Notes: a model not told the origin generated them from the sequence alone. A stretch of 64,000 nt of DNA from Promicromonospora sukumoe (GCF_014137995.1 NZ_JACGWV010000001.1:1984001-2048000); one strand, 5' to 3'; shown: positions 27,154 to 36,107, counted from the stretch's first letter. Made by a program: numbers and translations.

Positions 27154-28416
27154 TCAGCTCAGCGTCGTCAGGAGCGCCTGGAGGTGGTGCTCCTGCACGT
27201 CCGGGGCGGGGCTGTCGGCCCGGACCGAGGTCAGGACCGCGTCGACCTCGCCGTCGAGATAGGTCCAGGTGGCGCAGTCCTGGCCGAACAGGACGTCCTG
27301 GTCCTGGTCCCACGCGGTCTCCAGGTCGGTGACCCGGCTGCTGGCCCCGGCCTGGTCACCGGTGTGCACCAGGTCCAGCGTGTCCTGGGCGATGCTCCGG
27401 TAGCCGGACAGGCTCTCCGCGGGGAAGTGCCGCACCGCGAGCTGGTGCGCCTGGTCGGCCGTCAGCTGTGCCGTGCTCGCGCACGTGGGTGCGGCTTCCT
27501 CGGCCAGGGTGCTGGTGTGCGGCTGCTGGTTGGCCCACTGCAGCAGCAGGACCGTCGCGGCCGCCGTCCCGGCCAGGACGGCGAGCGAGAGCCGGCGGCG
27601 CGCCGGGTTCGTCGTCGGCACCGGCCGGTCGGCCGGTTCGCCGGCTTCGACGACGTCCGCGCGCGTCACGGACAGGTAGACGACCGTCGCCAGGATCGCC
27701 CAGAGGAAGACCAGGCTCGTACCGAACGTACCGAGCCCCAGTCCCTGCTCGCTCGACGGGGTGGCCAGCCAGTCACCGATGTTGGCACCCAGGGGACGCG
27801 TGAGGATGTACGCCACCCAGAACGACAGGACCGGGTCGGCGCCGAACCGCCACAGCACGGTCACCACGGCGATCAGGGCCAGCGGCAACAGCACCGACCT
27901 TCCCGGGCCCCAGCCGGTCAGCTCCAGCGTCCAGTCACCGGTCGCCGTGCCGAGCGCGAACGTGACCAGCACCGTCAGCCAGTAGAACGCCTCGCGCGGC
28001 ACCGTCACGATGCTGTGGATCGACAGGGTGCGCTCGCGGGCGAACCAGACGGCGAACACCACGACCAGCAGCGCGGAGAACACCGTCGTGCTCACCCACA
28101 ACGGAACGCCGTACTGGTCGGTGAGGATGTCGGTGTAGAGGGTCCCGGTGACACTGACCACCACGACGGTCAGCCAGTAGGCGGCCGGGACGTAGCGTCG
28201 CAGCCGCATCTGGACGGCCAGGACGACGACGAAGACCGCGGTGAACAGGATCGCGGTGTTGACCAGCCCCACGCCTAGCTGCATGTTGATCCAGTCGGCG
28301 AAGCTCTCGCCGACCGTGGTGCACAGGATCTTGATCACCCAGAACCAGACGGTGACCTCGGGGACCTTGTTGAGCATCTGCCGGGTCGAGACACCGGCGC
28401 CTGTTGATCTGATCAT
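27154..28416 (-). CDS. COG4705-like multi-pass membrane protein with a C-terminal extracytoplasmic region
   Basis: About 420 residues. The N-terminal 260 residues contain an internal repeat typical of COG4705 membrane proteins: NKVPEVTVWFWVIKILCTTVGESFADW near the start and ADPVLSFWVAYILTRPLGANIGDWL later, with eight to ten hydrophobic helices. A last membrane segment (LSLAVLAGTAAATVLLLQW) leads to about 115 soluble residues with two cysteines (PTCAS, QDCAT), an extension I do not associate with this family. The function of COG4705 proteins is not established as far as I know; a metal or stress link is only suggested by neighbours. ATG 28416 is used; GTG 28425 is also in frame. Confidence 0.75.
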   Translation of the reverse strand: MIRSTGAGVSTRQMLNKVPEVTVWFWVIKILCTTVGESFADWINMQLGVGLVNTAILFTAVFVVVLAVQMRLRRYVPAAYWLTVVVVSVTGTLYTDILTDQYGVPLWVSTTVFSALLVVVFAVWFARERTLSIHSIVTVPREAFYWLTVLVTFALGTATGDWTLELTGWGPGRSVLLPLALIAVVTVLWRFGADPVLSFWVAYILTRPLGANIGDWLATPSSEQGLGLGTFGTSLVFLWAILATVVYLSVTRADVVEAGEPADRPVPTTNPARRRLSLAVLAGTAAATVLLLQWANQQPHTSTLAEEAAPTCASTAQLTADQAHQLAVRHFPAESLSGYRSIAQDTLDLVHTGDQAGASSRVTDLETAWDQDQDVLFGQDCATWTYLDGEVDAVLTSVRADSPAPDVQEHHLQALLTTLS

Positions 28417-28524
28417 GCCGCTCACAGTGCGATCGCGAACCTGCGCACAACCTGACTGCGTCCCCGGACACGGGTGGGGCCCGTCGCCACGGCGACGAGC
28501 CCCACGCTGTGGTGGTCCCTCCGG

Positions 28525-28860
28525 CTACTCCGTCTCGCCGCTCTCGTCGGCGTCCTGGTGGCCGGGCTCGTTCGGGTCGGCGTCCGGGCCCTTGTCGGGG
28601 CCGTCGTTCTCCTCGGTGGCCTCGGTGCCGTCCTCCTGCTCCGAGCCCTCGGCCTCGCCGGACTCGTCGGCGGCCTCCTTGGCCGGGTCGACCTCGCCGT
28701 CGCCGTCGGACTGCTCGGCGCCGGACTGCTGGGTGCTCGTCTGGTGGACGGCCGTGGGCTGGCTGGACTGGGCCTGCGCCACGACGGCGCCGCTGACGCC
28801 GAGCCCGGCGAGCAGCACCGCGGCCGTGCCGGCGGCTGCCTTGCGCGTGATGTTCTTCAT
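28525..28860 (-). CDS. Small exported acidic protein of unknown function
   Basis: 111 residues: a positively charged N-terminus and signal peptide (about 1-30, ending AQAQ), then a very acidic low-complexity tail rich in Glu, Asp, Gly and Gln with no hydrophobic core, probably disordered; such tails can bind cations. GAGGGAGACCTC precedes the ATG. It diverges from a two-component operon in the same arrangement as the PepSY gene at 16584, so it is a likely target or ligand of that system. No family recognised. Confidence 0.75.
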   Translation of the reverse strand: MKNITRKAAAGTAAVLLAGLGVSGAVVAQAQSSQPTAVHQTSTQQSGAEQSDGDGEVDPAKEAADESGEAEGSEQEDGTEATEENDGPDKGPDADPNEPGHQDADESGETE

Positions 28861-28922
28861 GAGGTCTCCCTCGATCGGCGGTCGCCTGGTGCGACCGGTA
28901 GCCCGATCCTGCGAAACACGTG

Positions 28923-28998
28923 CTGTGAGGAGGCTGAGACGACCTGAGAGCCGCTCAGCCCGGCACCGTGGCGGCCGCGTTCTCAGGGTGCTCACAGC
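28923..28998. promoter_or_regulatory. Repeated CTGWGAG-type elements, candidate operators
   Basis: CTGTGAG (28923-28929), CTGAGAC (28934-28940) and CTGAGAG (28944-28950) recur every 10-11 bp. The reverse complements TTCTCAG (28981-28987) and CTCACAG (28992-28998) follow on the other side. The layout matches the paired repeats at 16960-17034, which front the paralogous system. Confidence 0.55.
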
Positions 28999-29037
28999 CG
29001 GTCGCGGTCACCATGAGGGTGACGAGGGAGGTTGCGG

Positions 29038-29715
29038 GTGAAGGTGCTGATGATCGAGGACGAGGCTCGTCTGGCCAGGACGGTGGCCCGCGGGCTCACC
29101 GCGGAGGGGTTCGTCGTGGACACCGTCCAGGACGGGCATCAGGGGCTGCTGGCCGCGATGGCGTCGCAGTACGACGTGATCGTCCTGGACATCATGCTGC
29201 CCTCGATGAACGGGTACGACGTGTGCCGCCGGCTGCGCGCGGCGGAGAACTGGACCCCGGTGCTGATGCTGACCGCGAAGGACGGTGAGTACGACCAGGT
29301 CGACGCGTTCGACCTGGGGGCCGACGACTACCTGACCAAGCCGTTCTCGTTCATGCTGCTGGTCGCCCGGCTGCGGGCCCTGATCCGGCGCGGGGCTCCG
29401 GAGCGGCCCGCCGTCCTGACCGCCGGTGACCTGAGCCTCGACCCCGCGGCCCGGCTCGTGCGCCGCGGCGAGAAGGAGATCGAGCTGACGCCGCGTGAGT
29501 TCGGCCTGCTGCAGTTCCTGATGCGCCATCCCGGCATGGTGCTGTCCAAGAGCGAGATCCTGCGCAGCGTCTGGGACCTGAACTACGACGGCGACGAGAA
29601 CGTCGTCGAGGTCTACGTCGGCTACCTGCGGCGCAAGGTGGACCGTCCGTTCGGCCGCCACGCCATCCGGACCGTGCGGGGTGTGGGCTACCGCCTGATG
29701 GGCGACGGCGGATGA
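29038..29715 (+). CDS. OmpR-family response regulator (system 4)
   Basis: 225 residues from GTG 29038 (GAGGGAGG upstream; TTG 29032 is an alternative). Receiver with E7-D8, phosphoacceptor D51 (IVLDIMLPS) and YLTKPFSFM; winged helix with LTPREFGLLQFLMRHPGM and YVGYLRRKVDRPFG. Close paralogue of the regulator at 17059: both share KPFSFM and the same PFGR...TVR-GYR ending. Coupled by 4 nt to the kinase; the divergent acidic protein is the likely target. Confidence 0.93.
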   Translation: MKVLMIEDEARLARTVARGLTAEGFVVDTVQDGHQGLLAAMASQYDVIVLDIMLPSMNGYDVCRRLRAAENWTPVLMLTAKDGEYDQVDAFDLGADDYLTKPFSFMLLVARLRALIRRGAPERPAVLTAGDLSLDPAARLVRRGEKEIELTPREFGLLQFLMRHPGMVLSKSEILRSVWDLNYDGDENVVEVYVGYLRRKVDRPFGRHAIRTVRGVGYRLMGDGG

Positions 29716-31106
29716 CGCCCCGTCGAGGCGGGGTCCGGGCCCGCACCACGACCGCCGCCACCGCGGCCGTGGCGATCTTCCTGGCCGTGGCAGCGGTCGT
29801 CTTCGTGCTGGTGCAGCGCGAGCAGCTGGAGCGGTCCCTGACCGAGTCCGCCCAGGAACAGGCCGCCGACGTCGCCGCGCAGGTCGCGGCCAGCAGCACC
29901 GAGCCGGACCTGGGTTCCGGGGGTGGGGACCAGTCCCTGGTCCAGGTCGTCGCGGCCGACGGCACGGTGGCGGCGGCCAGCCCGCAGATCGACGGCCAGC
30001 GGCCGGTCATCACGGCGGACCCGGCTCTCGGCGAGACCCAGGTGGTCCGGTCGCAGGACCTGCCGATCGGGGAGGGCCAGGAGTTCGTCGTCGTCGCCCG
30101 GGGCGTGGCCGGCGCGGACGGGCCGATGGTCGTGCTGGTGGCGCAGAGCCTCGAGCTGGTCGAGCAGTCGACCGCGGTGGTCGTGCCCCTCGTGCTGATC
30201 GGCTACCCGATCGTGCTGATCGCCGTCGCGCTGACGTCGTACTGGCTCGTCGGCAGGGCGCTCGCGCCCGTGGAGGCGATCCGCTCCCAGGTCTCCGAGA
30301 TCCAGGGCAACACCACTCTCGCCGCACGTGTGCCAGAGCCGCCCGGCGACGACGAGATCACTCGCCTCGCCGTCACCATGAACGCGATGCTCGGGCGGCT
30401 CCAGAAGGCCAGCGACGCGCAGCGCCGGTTCGTCGGCGACGCCTCGCACGAGCTGCGCAGCCCGCTGGCCAGCATCCGCGCCGCGCACGAGATCGCGGCG
30501 CGGCACCCGGACGACACCGACTGGACCTCGACCGGACCCGACGTTCTCGCCGACCTGGACCGGATCGACCGGCTGGTCGCCGACCTGCTGCTGCTCGCCC
30601 GGGTCGACGAGCACGGCCTGCCCCTGCGCGTGGTCGACGTCGATCTTGACGACCTCGTCCGCGCCGAAGCGCACCGCCTCGACCCGCCCACGGGCGTCCG
30701 GGTCGTGGTCAGCGGGCCACCGGCCCGGGTCCAGGGCGACCCGCACCACCTCGGCCGCGCCGTGCGCAACCTGCTGGAGAACGCCGTCCGGCATGCGTCC
30801 ACGACGGTCACCGTGCGCCTGGTGCCCGACGAGCAGGACGTCCGGCTGGAGATCGAGGACGACGGCCCCGGCATCCCGGAGGCCGACCTCGAACGGGTCT
30901 TCGACCGCTTCGTCCGGCTGGACGAGAGCCGTGCGCGCACGGACGGCGGGACCGGACTGGGGCTGGCGATCGCCCGGGAGATCGCCGTGGCGCACGGCGG
31001 CACGCTCCGCGCGGAGTCCCGCGGCACGCTCCGCGCGGAGCCCCGCGACACGGGCGCGCTCCTGGTCCTGCGCCTGCCCGCCGACGCCGCTGCCAGGCAG
31101 CGATGA
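29712..31106 (+). CDS. Sensor histidine kinase (system 4)
   Basis: 464 residues. Membrane segment (about 13-34), ~120-residue extracytoplasmic sensor, second membrane segment (PLVLIGYPIVLIAVALTSYWLV), HAMP, H-box GDASHELRSPLAS, ATPase with RNLLENAVRHA, EDDGPGIP and GTGLGLAIA. Near the C-terminus GGTLRAESR is repeated as RGTLRAEPR because of a 24-bp tandem duplication in the gene, which inserts eight residues after the last ATPase motif. Confidence 0.92.
   Translation: MTPRRGGVRARTTTAATAAVAIFLAVAAVVFVLVQREQLERSLTESAQEQAADVAAQVAASSTEPDLGSGGGDQSLVQVVAADGTVAAASPQIDGQRPVITADPALGETQVVRSQDLPIGEGQEFVVVARGVAGADGPMVVLVAQSLELVEQSTAVVVPLVLIGYPIVLIAVALTSYWLVGRALAPVEAIRSQVSEIQGNTTLAARVPEPPGDDEITRLAVTMNAMLGRLQKASDAQRRFVGDASHELRSPLASIRAAHEIAARHPDDTDWTSTGPDVLADLDRIDRLVADLLLLARVDEHGLPLRVVDVDLDDLVRAEAHRLDPPTGVRVVVSGPPARVQGDPHHLGRAVRNLLENAVRHASTTVTVRLVPDEQDVRLEIEDDGPGIPEADLERVFDRFVRLDESRARTDGGTGLGLAIAREIAVAHGGTLRAESRGTLRAEPRDTGALLVLRLPADAAARQR
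30999..31046 (+). repeat. 24-bp tandem duplication inside the system-4 kinase gene
   Basis: Two adjacent 24-bp units (30999-31022 and 31023-31046) differ at a single base. Being a multiple of three, the duplication keeps the frame and repeats the octapeptide GTLRAESR/GTLRAEPR. Confidence 0.9.
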
Positions 31107-31155
31107 TCGACCCGGTCGGAGCCGTTCAGGTTGTGTGCAGGTTCTGCCCGAGAGG

Positions 31156-31773
31156 ATGGCCGGCGTGCTCGACCTGATCGCCCTGCCCGGGCCCTGGCTC
31201 TATCCGGCACTGTTCGCGCTGGCGGTGCTCGACGCGTTCGTGTTCCTGGTGCCCAGCGAGCTCCTGGTGCTGGCCGCCGGCTCGTTCGCCGTGGCGGGGC
31301 AGGCGCACCCGCTCGTCGTGGTCGCGAGCGCCGCGCTCGGTGCCATGGTCGGCGACCACCTCTCGTACCAGATCGGCCGGACCGGCGGCGTCCGTCTCGG
31401 CCGCTTCCTGCCGCCGTCCCTGAGATCGAGCGCCCTGTTCGTCAAGGCCGGCGACCTGCTCGCCCGTCGCGGGGGAGTGGTGCTGCTCGCGGCGCGGTAT
31501 GTGCCCGGTGGCCGGACCGCGATCACGTTCGCGGCCGGGGCGAACCGCTATCCCTGGCGGCGGTTCTTCTTCTTCGACCTCGCCGCCGCCCTCCTGTGGG
31601 CCACCTACTACTGCGTGCTGGGTTACGTGGGCGCAGCGGCGTTCGGCGGCAACCCGTGGCTGGGTATCGCCGTCGGGGTCGGCCTCGCGGCGGTGACCGC
31701 CGCGGGGATCGGTCTGGTGGGCCGGCTGCGTCGCAGGTCAGTCCCGGTGCGCTCGCGCCGTGCCCGTCCCTGA
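31156..31773 (+). CDS. DedA-family membrane protein
   Basis: 205 residues with five to six hydrophobic segments. The DedA/SNARE-associated signature is present: VFLVPSELLVLAAGSFA, GDHLSYQIGR, and ARYVPGGRTAITFAAGANRYPWRRFFFFD with the functional Arg/Pro/Gly residues. Recent work on other DedA proteins shows recycling of undecaprenyl phosphate or other lipids across the membrane; proton coupling is expected. ATG 31156 with AGAGG upstream. It lies 49 bp downstream of the system-4 kinase, probably co-transcribed. Confidence 0.88.
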   Translation: MAGVLDLIALPGPWLYPALFALAVLDAFVFLVPSELLVLAAGSFAVAGQAHPLVVVASAALGAMVGDHLSYQIGRTGGVRLGRFLPPSLRSSALFVKAGDLLARRGGVVLLAARYVPGGRTAITFAAGANRYPWRRFFFFDLAAALLWATYYCVLGYVGAAAFGGNPWLGIAVGVGLAAVTAAGIGLVGRLRRRSVPVRSRRARP

Positions 31774-31848
31774 GGACCTGCGCGTCCCTGTGCCTGCCTG
31801 GGAACCGTGCTTGATCGGTCCCTTGCCGGGTGTAGGCTCCAGCCCGGA

Positions 31849-31867
31849 TTAGCCGAGGCTAACCTAA
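31849..31867. promoter_or_regulatory. DtxR/IdeR-type iron box upstream of efeUOB
   Basis: TTAGCCGAGGCTAACCTAA matches 16 of 19 consensus positions, including the full right half GGCTAACCTAA. It lies about 50 bp upstream of the efeU start, where iron-bound repressor would block transcription. Confidence 0.88.
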
Positions 31868-31917
31868 TTGAAGTGTGCCTGGCTTATCCATGAACGGCTG
31901 CACAGAAGGGCTACGGA

Positions 31918-32775
31918 GTGTTCGCGAACTTCCTGATCGGGCTCCGCGAGGGCCTGGAGGCGTCGCTGGTGGTGACCATCCTGGTGGCGTACCTGGTCAA
32001 GAGCGGACGGCGTGACCTGCTGCCCCAGATCTGGCTCGGGATCGGCACCGCCGTCGTCGTGTCGCTGGGCTTCGGCGCCCTGCTCACGTTCGGCCCGCAG
32101 GGCCTCACGTTCGAGGCGCAGGAGGCCATCGGCGGCTCCCTGTCGATCGTCGCGGTCGGGCTGATCACCTGGATGATCCTGTGGATGGGCCGCACCGCCA
32201 AGAACATGAAGGCGGACCTGCACCACAAGCTCGACGACGCCATCGCCGCCGGCCGGTGGGCCGTGGCCGTGATGGCCCTGCTGGCCGTGGGACGTGAGGG
32301 CCTGGAGACCACCCTGTTCCTGTGGGCCGGCGCGCAGGCCACCGGACAGACCGTCCAGCCGCTGGTCGGCGCGCTGCTCGGGCTCGCGGTCGCGATCGTG
32401 CTGGCCCTGGCGGTCTACCGGGGCGCGCTGCGGCTGAACCTGAGGAGCTTCTTCGCCTGGACCGGCGCCTTCCTGGTCGTCGTGGCCGCCGGGGTGCTCT
32501 CCTACGGCGTCCACGACCTGCAGGAGGCGGGGATCCTGCCCGGCCTGCACAGCCTCGCCTTCGACGTCTCAGCGCAGATCCCGCCCACCTCCTGGTACGG
32601 GACCGTCCTGAAGGGCGTCTTCAACTTCTCGCCCGCCACGACCTGGCTCGAGCTCGTCGTCTGGTGGGCCTACCTGCTGCCGGTCGGATTCATCTTCGTC
32701 CGGGCCGCCTGGTTCGGCCCGTCCCGCGGCCGGGCACCTCAGCCCGCGACTCCCGCATCTCTGGAAGGAAACTGA
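31918..32775 (+). CDS. efeU: Iron permease EfeU (FTR1 family)
   Basis: 285 residues, about seven membrane helices, with both FTR1 iron-binding motifs REGLE: one in LIGLREGLEASLVV near the N-terminus and one in AVGREGLETTLFLW. It imports iron across the membrane with EfeO and EfeB. GTG 31918 is preceded by GGGCTACGGA. First gene of an intact efeUOB operon under an iron box; its stop overlaps the efeO ATG by one base. Confidence 0.95.
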   Translation: MFANFLIGLREGLEASLVVTILVAYLVKSGRRDLLPQIWLGIGTAVVVSLGFGALLTFGPQGLTFEAQEAIGGSLSIVAVGLITWMILWMGRTAKNMKADLHHKLDDAIAAGRWAVAVMALLAVGREGLETTLFLWAGAQATGQTVQPLVGALLGLAVAIVLALAVYRGALRLNLRSFFAWTGAFLVVVAAGVLSYGVHDLQEAGILPGLHSLAFDVSAQIPPTSWYGTVLKGVFNFSPATTWLELVVWWAYLLPVGFIFVRAAWFGPSRGRAPQPATPASLEGN

Positions 32776-34001
32776 TGACCCGCAACCGGGCCTCTCGCAC
32801 GGCCACCCGCACCGCCGCCCTCGCGCTCGGCGCCGTCGTCGCGGCACCGCTCCTGGCCGGCTGCGTCCCCAACGACCCCGCGAGCAGCGAGGCCGGCGGG
32901 GACGGGCCGGTGACGCTGTCCGTGAGCAGCACCGCCGACGCCTGCGACGTGTCGGCCGCCGAGGCGCCGTCGGGCAACGTCGTCTTCTCGGTGAAGAACG
33001 ACGGCGACGAGGTCACCGAGTTCTACCTGCTGGCCGAGGACGGCCTGCGGATCGTCAGCGAGGTCGAGAACATCGGTCCGGGCCTGACCCGTGACCTGGT
33101 GGTCGTGGCCAAGCCGGGCTCCTACGTCACGGCCTGCAAGCCCGGCATGGTCGGCGACGGCATCCGCGCGGACTTCACCGTCACGGACTCCGGCGCGGAC
33201 ACCGCCCCCACCGGTGAGCTCGCCGACCAGGTCGACGCCGCGGCCGTCAACTACGTGGCCTACGTCAAGGACCAGACCGAGCAGCTCCTGACCGGCACCG
33301 AGGACTTCGTCGCCGCGTACACCGACGGCGACGACGACACGGCCCGCGACCTGTACGCGCCCGTGCGGCTGCACTGGGAGCGCATCGAGCCCGTCGCCGA
33401 GTCCTTCGGCGACCTCGACCCGAGCATGGACCTGCGCGAGGCCGACCTGGAGGCCGGCCAGGAGTGGACCGGCTGGCACCTCCTGGAGAAGGACCTGTGG
33501 GCCCCGGAGCCCGCCGACAACGGCGGCGAGAAGTACACCCCGCTGACCACCGCCGAGCGCGCCGACTACGCCGAGCGGCTGCTGTCCGACACCCAGGAGC
33601 TGTACGACCGCACCCACGCGGCCGAGTTCGCCGACACGATCGACGCCGCGGCGATCGGCAACGGCGCCAAGGGCCTGCTGGACGAGGTCGCCACCGGCAA
33701 GGTCACCGGCGAGGAGGAGATCTGGTCGCACACCGACCTGTGGGACTTCCAGGCCAACGTCGACGGCGCGAAGGTCGGCTACGACGGCCTGCGCGACGTC
33801 GTCCTGGCCAAGGACGAGGCGCTCGCGGGCGACCTGGACGAGCGGTTCGAGACCCTGCAGGGGCTGCTGGACCAGTACCAGGAGGGCGACGGCTTCGTGG
33901 CCTACACGGAGCTCACGCCCGACCAGGTCAAGGAGCTCGCCGCCGCCGTCGACGCCCTGTCCGAGCCGCTCTCGCAGCTGACCGCCGCCGTGGTGCTCTG
34001 A
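32775..34001 (+). CDS. efeO: Iron uptake lipoprotein EfeO
   Basis: 408 residues: signal peptide with lipobox LAGCV, an N-terminal cupredoxin-like domain (about 45-140), then the helical peptidase-M75-like domain with the HxxE motif in RLHWERIEP, which coordinates metal in EfeO relatives. It passes iron to the EfeU permease outside the membrane. The ATG overlaps the efeU stop (TGATG). Confidence 0.95.
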   Translation: MTRNRASRTATRTAALALGAVVAAPLLAGCVPNDPASSEAGGDGPVTLSVSSTADACDVSAAEAPSGNVVFSVKNDGDEVTEFYLLAEDGLRIVSEVENIGPGLTRDLVVVAKPGSYVTACKPGMVGDGIRADFTVTDSGADTAPTGELADQVDAAAVNYVAYVKDQTEQLLTGTEDFVAAYTDGDDDTARDLYAPVRLHWERIEPVAESFGDLDPSMDLREADLEAGQEWTGWHLLEKDLWAPEPADNGGEKYTPLTTAERADYAERLLSDTQELYDRTHAAEFADTIDAAAIGNGAKGLLDEVATGKVTGEEEIWSHTDLWDFQANVDGAKVGYDGLRDVVLAKDEALAGDLDERFETLQGLLDQYQEGDGFVAYTELTPDQVKELAAAVDALSEPLSQLTAAVVL

Positions 34002-34009
34002 GAGATCCG

Positions 34010-35368
34010 ATGAACCTGCCCGACGACGCCCCCGCCACCCCGCCCGATCAGCCGACCCCGCAGGGGGAAGGTCCGGTCGGGGGAGCGGGCGTGTCCCGTC
34101 GGGCGCTGCTCGGGGCGGCGGGCGCCGGCCTGGTCGGCGCCGCCGCGGGCGCGGTCGGCGGCTTCGTCGCGGGCCGGGCCGAGCAGCACCCCGCGCCGTC
34201 CGCCCCCGACGCGGTGCCGTTCGCCGGGGCCCACCAGGCCGGGATCGTCACCCCGGCGCAGGACCGCCTGCACTTCGCGACGTGGGACCTGACCACCACC
34301 TCGCGCGACGACGTCGTCGACCTGCTGCGGCGCTGGACCGTCGCGGCCGACCGGATGACCCGGGGCCTTCCGGCCGGCGAGCTCAGCCCGGTCGGCGGCC
34401 CGTACGACGCCCCGCCGGACGACACCGGCGAGGCGCAGGAGCTGACGTCGGCGAACCTGACCATCACGTTCGGCTTCGGCCCCTCGCTGTTCACGACGTC
34501 CGACGGCGTCGACCGGTTCGGGCTCGCCGACCGCCGTCCGGCCCTGCTGGAGGACCTGCCCCACTTCCCCGGGGACGTGCTGGAGGAGATGCGCACCGGG
34601 GGAGACCTGGCCGTGCAGGCGTGCGCCGACGACCCCCAGGTCGCCGTGCACGCGATCCGGAACCTGGCGCGACTGGCCTTCGGCACGGCGGCGGTGCGCT
34701 GGTCCCAGCTCGGGTACGGCCGCACCGCGCGTACGTCCCAGGCCCAGGCCACGCCCCGCAACCTGTTCGGGTTCAAGGACGGCACCGCCAACGTGGTCGC
34801 CGAGGACACCTCCGCCCTGGACGACCACGTGTGGGTGGCGCCGGGCGACGACGCCGCGGCGTCCTGGCTGGCCGGCGGCTCCTACCTGGTGGCCCGGCGC
34901 ATCCGGATGACCATCGAGACCTGGGACCGCTCGCCGCTGCGCGAGCAGGAGCAGATCGTGGGCCGCACCAAGGGCAGCGGGGCGCCGCTGTCCGGCGGGG
35001 ACGAGAACACCCGGCCCGACTTCGCGCTGGCCGGCCGCGACGACGTGCCGCTGATCGACCCGGCCTCGCACGTGGCGCTGGCCCACCCGAGCGCGAACGG
35101 CGGCGCCCGGATGCTGCGCCGTGGCTACAACTACACCGACGGGTCCGACGGCCTCGGCCGCCTGGACGCCGGGCTGTTCTTCCTCGCCTACGTGCGCGAC
35201 CCCGCCACGCAGTACGTGCCGATGCAGACCCGGCTGTCCCGCGACGACCTGATGAGCGAGTACCTGCGGCACACCGGGTCGGGCCTGTGGGCGGTCCCGC
35301 CGGGCGTCACCGACCGCGGGGCCCTGGACGCCGGCGCGTACGTGGGCCAGGGCCTGTTCGAGGCCTGA
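34010..35368 (+). CDS. efeB: Deferrochelatase/dye-decolourising peroxidase EfeB
   Basis: 452 residues. A Tat signal (SRRALLG followed by an Ala/Gly-rich stretch) directs a folded haem protein outside. DyP hallmarks: GFKDGTANVV containing the catalytic Asp of GxxDG, the HPSANGGARMLRRGYNYTDG region, and a C-terminal FLAYVRDPATQYVPMQ. DyP/EfeB proteins use peroxide or release iron from haem. It starts 8 bp after efeO and completes the EfeUOB importer. Confidence 0.95.
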   Translation: MNLPDDAPATPPDQPTPQGEGPVGGAGVSRRALLGAAGAGLVGAAAGAVGGFVAGRAEQHPAPSAPDAVPFAGAHQAGIVTPAQDRLHFATWDLTTTSRDDVVDLLRRWTVAADRMTRGLPAGELSPVGGPYDAPPDDTGEAQELTSANLTITFGFGPSLFTTSDGVDRFGLADRRPALLEDLPHFPGDVLEEMRTGGDLAVQACADDPQVAVHAIRNLARLAFGTAAVRWSQLGYGRTARTSQAQATPRNLFGFKDGTANVVAEDTSALDDHVWVAPGDDAAASWLAGGSYLVARRIRMTIETWDRSPLREQEQIVGRTKGSGAPLSGGDENTRPDFALAGRDDVPLIDPASHVALAHPSANGGARMLRRGYNYTDGSDGLGRLDAGLFFLAYVRDPATQYVPMQTRLSRDDLMSEYLRHTGSGLWAVPPGVTDRGALDAGAYVGQGLFEA

Positions 35369-35372
35369 TCCT

Positions 35373-35404
35373 CAGGCGGTCAGGCGGTCAGGCGGTCAGG
35401 CGGT
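35373..35404. repeat. Four tandem copies of an 8-bp unit
   Basis: CAGGCGGT is repeated exactly four times between the convergent efeB and DedA genes and runs into the DedA stop codon. The copy number could vary by slippage, but the first repeat already supplies the DedA stop, so the protein end would not change. Confidence 0.9.
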
Positions 35405-36028
35405 CAGACGCGCCCGCCGCCACCGGCGCAGGGCGCCGATCGCGATGGGCACCACCGAGACCAGCACGATCACGATCATCAGCACGTCGATGTGGTCGGC
35501 CACCAGCGGGATGCCGCCGAGCAGCACGCCGGCCAGGGTCAGGCCGGCGGCCCAGGCGACACCACCGAGCACGTTCCAGGTCAGGAACCGGGGGTAGTGC
35601 AGGGCCGCGGTGCCCGCGGCGAGCGGCACGTAGGTGCGCACGACCGGGACGAAACGCCCCAGGACCAGCGCGGGCGGCCCGTAGCGCGCGAAGAAGCGCT
35701 CGGCCTCCACCAGGCGGGAGGTCCGCAGGACCCGCGCCTCCGGCGTGAAGAGCCGCCGGCCGAACCGGCGTCCGATCATGTACCCGACCTGGTCCCCGGC
35801 GATCGCGGCCAGCGTCGCGACCCCGGCGACCGCCCACGGGGACACACCGAGCTGGGGCGCCAGGATCGCGGCGGTGACCAGCAGCGAGTCACCCGGCAGG
35901 AACGGGAACAGGACCCCGGACTCGATGAACACGATCACGGCGATCCCGGCGAGCACCCAGGGTCCCAGGGCGGGCAGCAGGGTGGACGGGTCGAGCGGGT
36001 TGGCGGTCAGTGCCGCGGCAGCAAGCAT
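35396..36028 (-). CDS. DedA-family membrane protein (second copy)
   Basis: 210 residues with about five hydrophobic segments. DedA features: FIESGVLFPFLPGDSLL, GDQVGYMIGRRFG, and LVLGRFVPVVRTYVPLAAGTAALHYPRFL with the conserved F-x-x-V/R-T/Y-P/A-G pattern. Different subgroup from the DedA at 31156. GAAGGGAA precedes the ATG. It lies 79 bp downstream of the system-5 kinase, in a minus-strand run PAP2 - regulator - kinase - DedA, suggesting joint work in lipid-carrier (undecaprenyl phosphate) recycling. Confidence 0.9.
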   Translation of the reverse strand: MLAAAALTANPLDPSTLLPALGPWVLAGIAVIVFIESGVLFPFLPGDSLLVTAAILAPQLGVSPWAVAGVATLAAIAGDQVGYMIGRRFGRRLFTPEARVLRTSRLVEAERFFARYGPPALVLGRFVPVVRTYVPLAAGTAALHYPRFLTWNVLGGVAWAAGLTLAGVLLGGIPLVADHIDVLMIVIVLVSVVPIAIGALRRWRRARLTA

Positions 36029-36107
36029 CGTTCGGTGTTCCCTTCGTCGCTCATCATTCTCGCGGGGCGACTCTGAGAAACGCCCAAGGATTGCTACGGC
36101 GGGATCG

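Noticed and set aside
35373..35404. Phase-variable repeat controlling the DedA C-terminus
   Set aside because: The first repeat unit already supplies the DedA stop codon, so changes in copy number would leave the protein unchanged.
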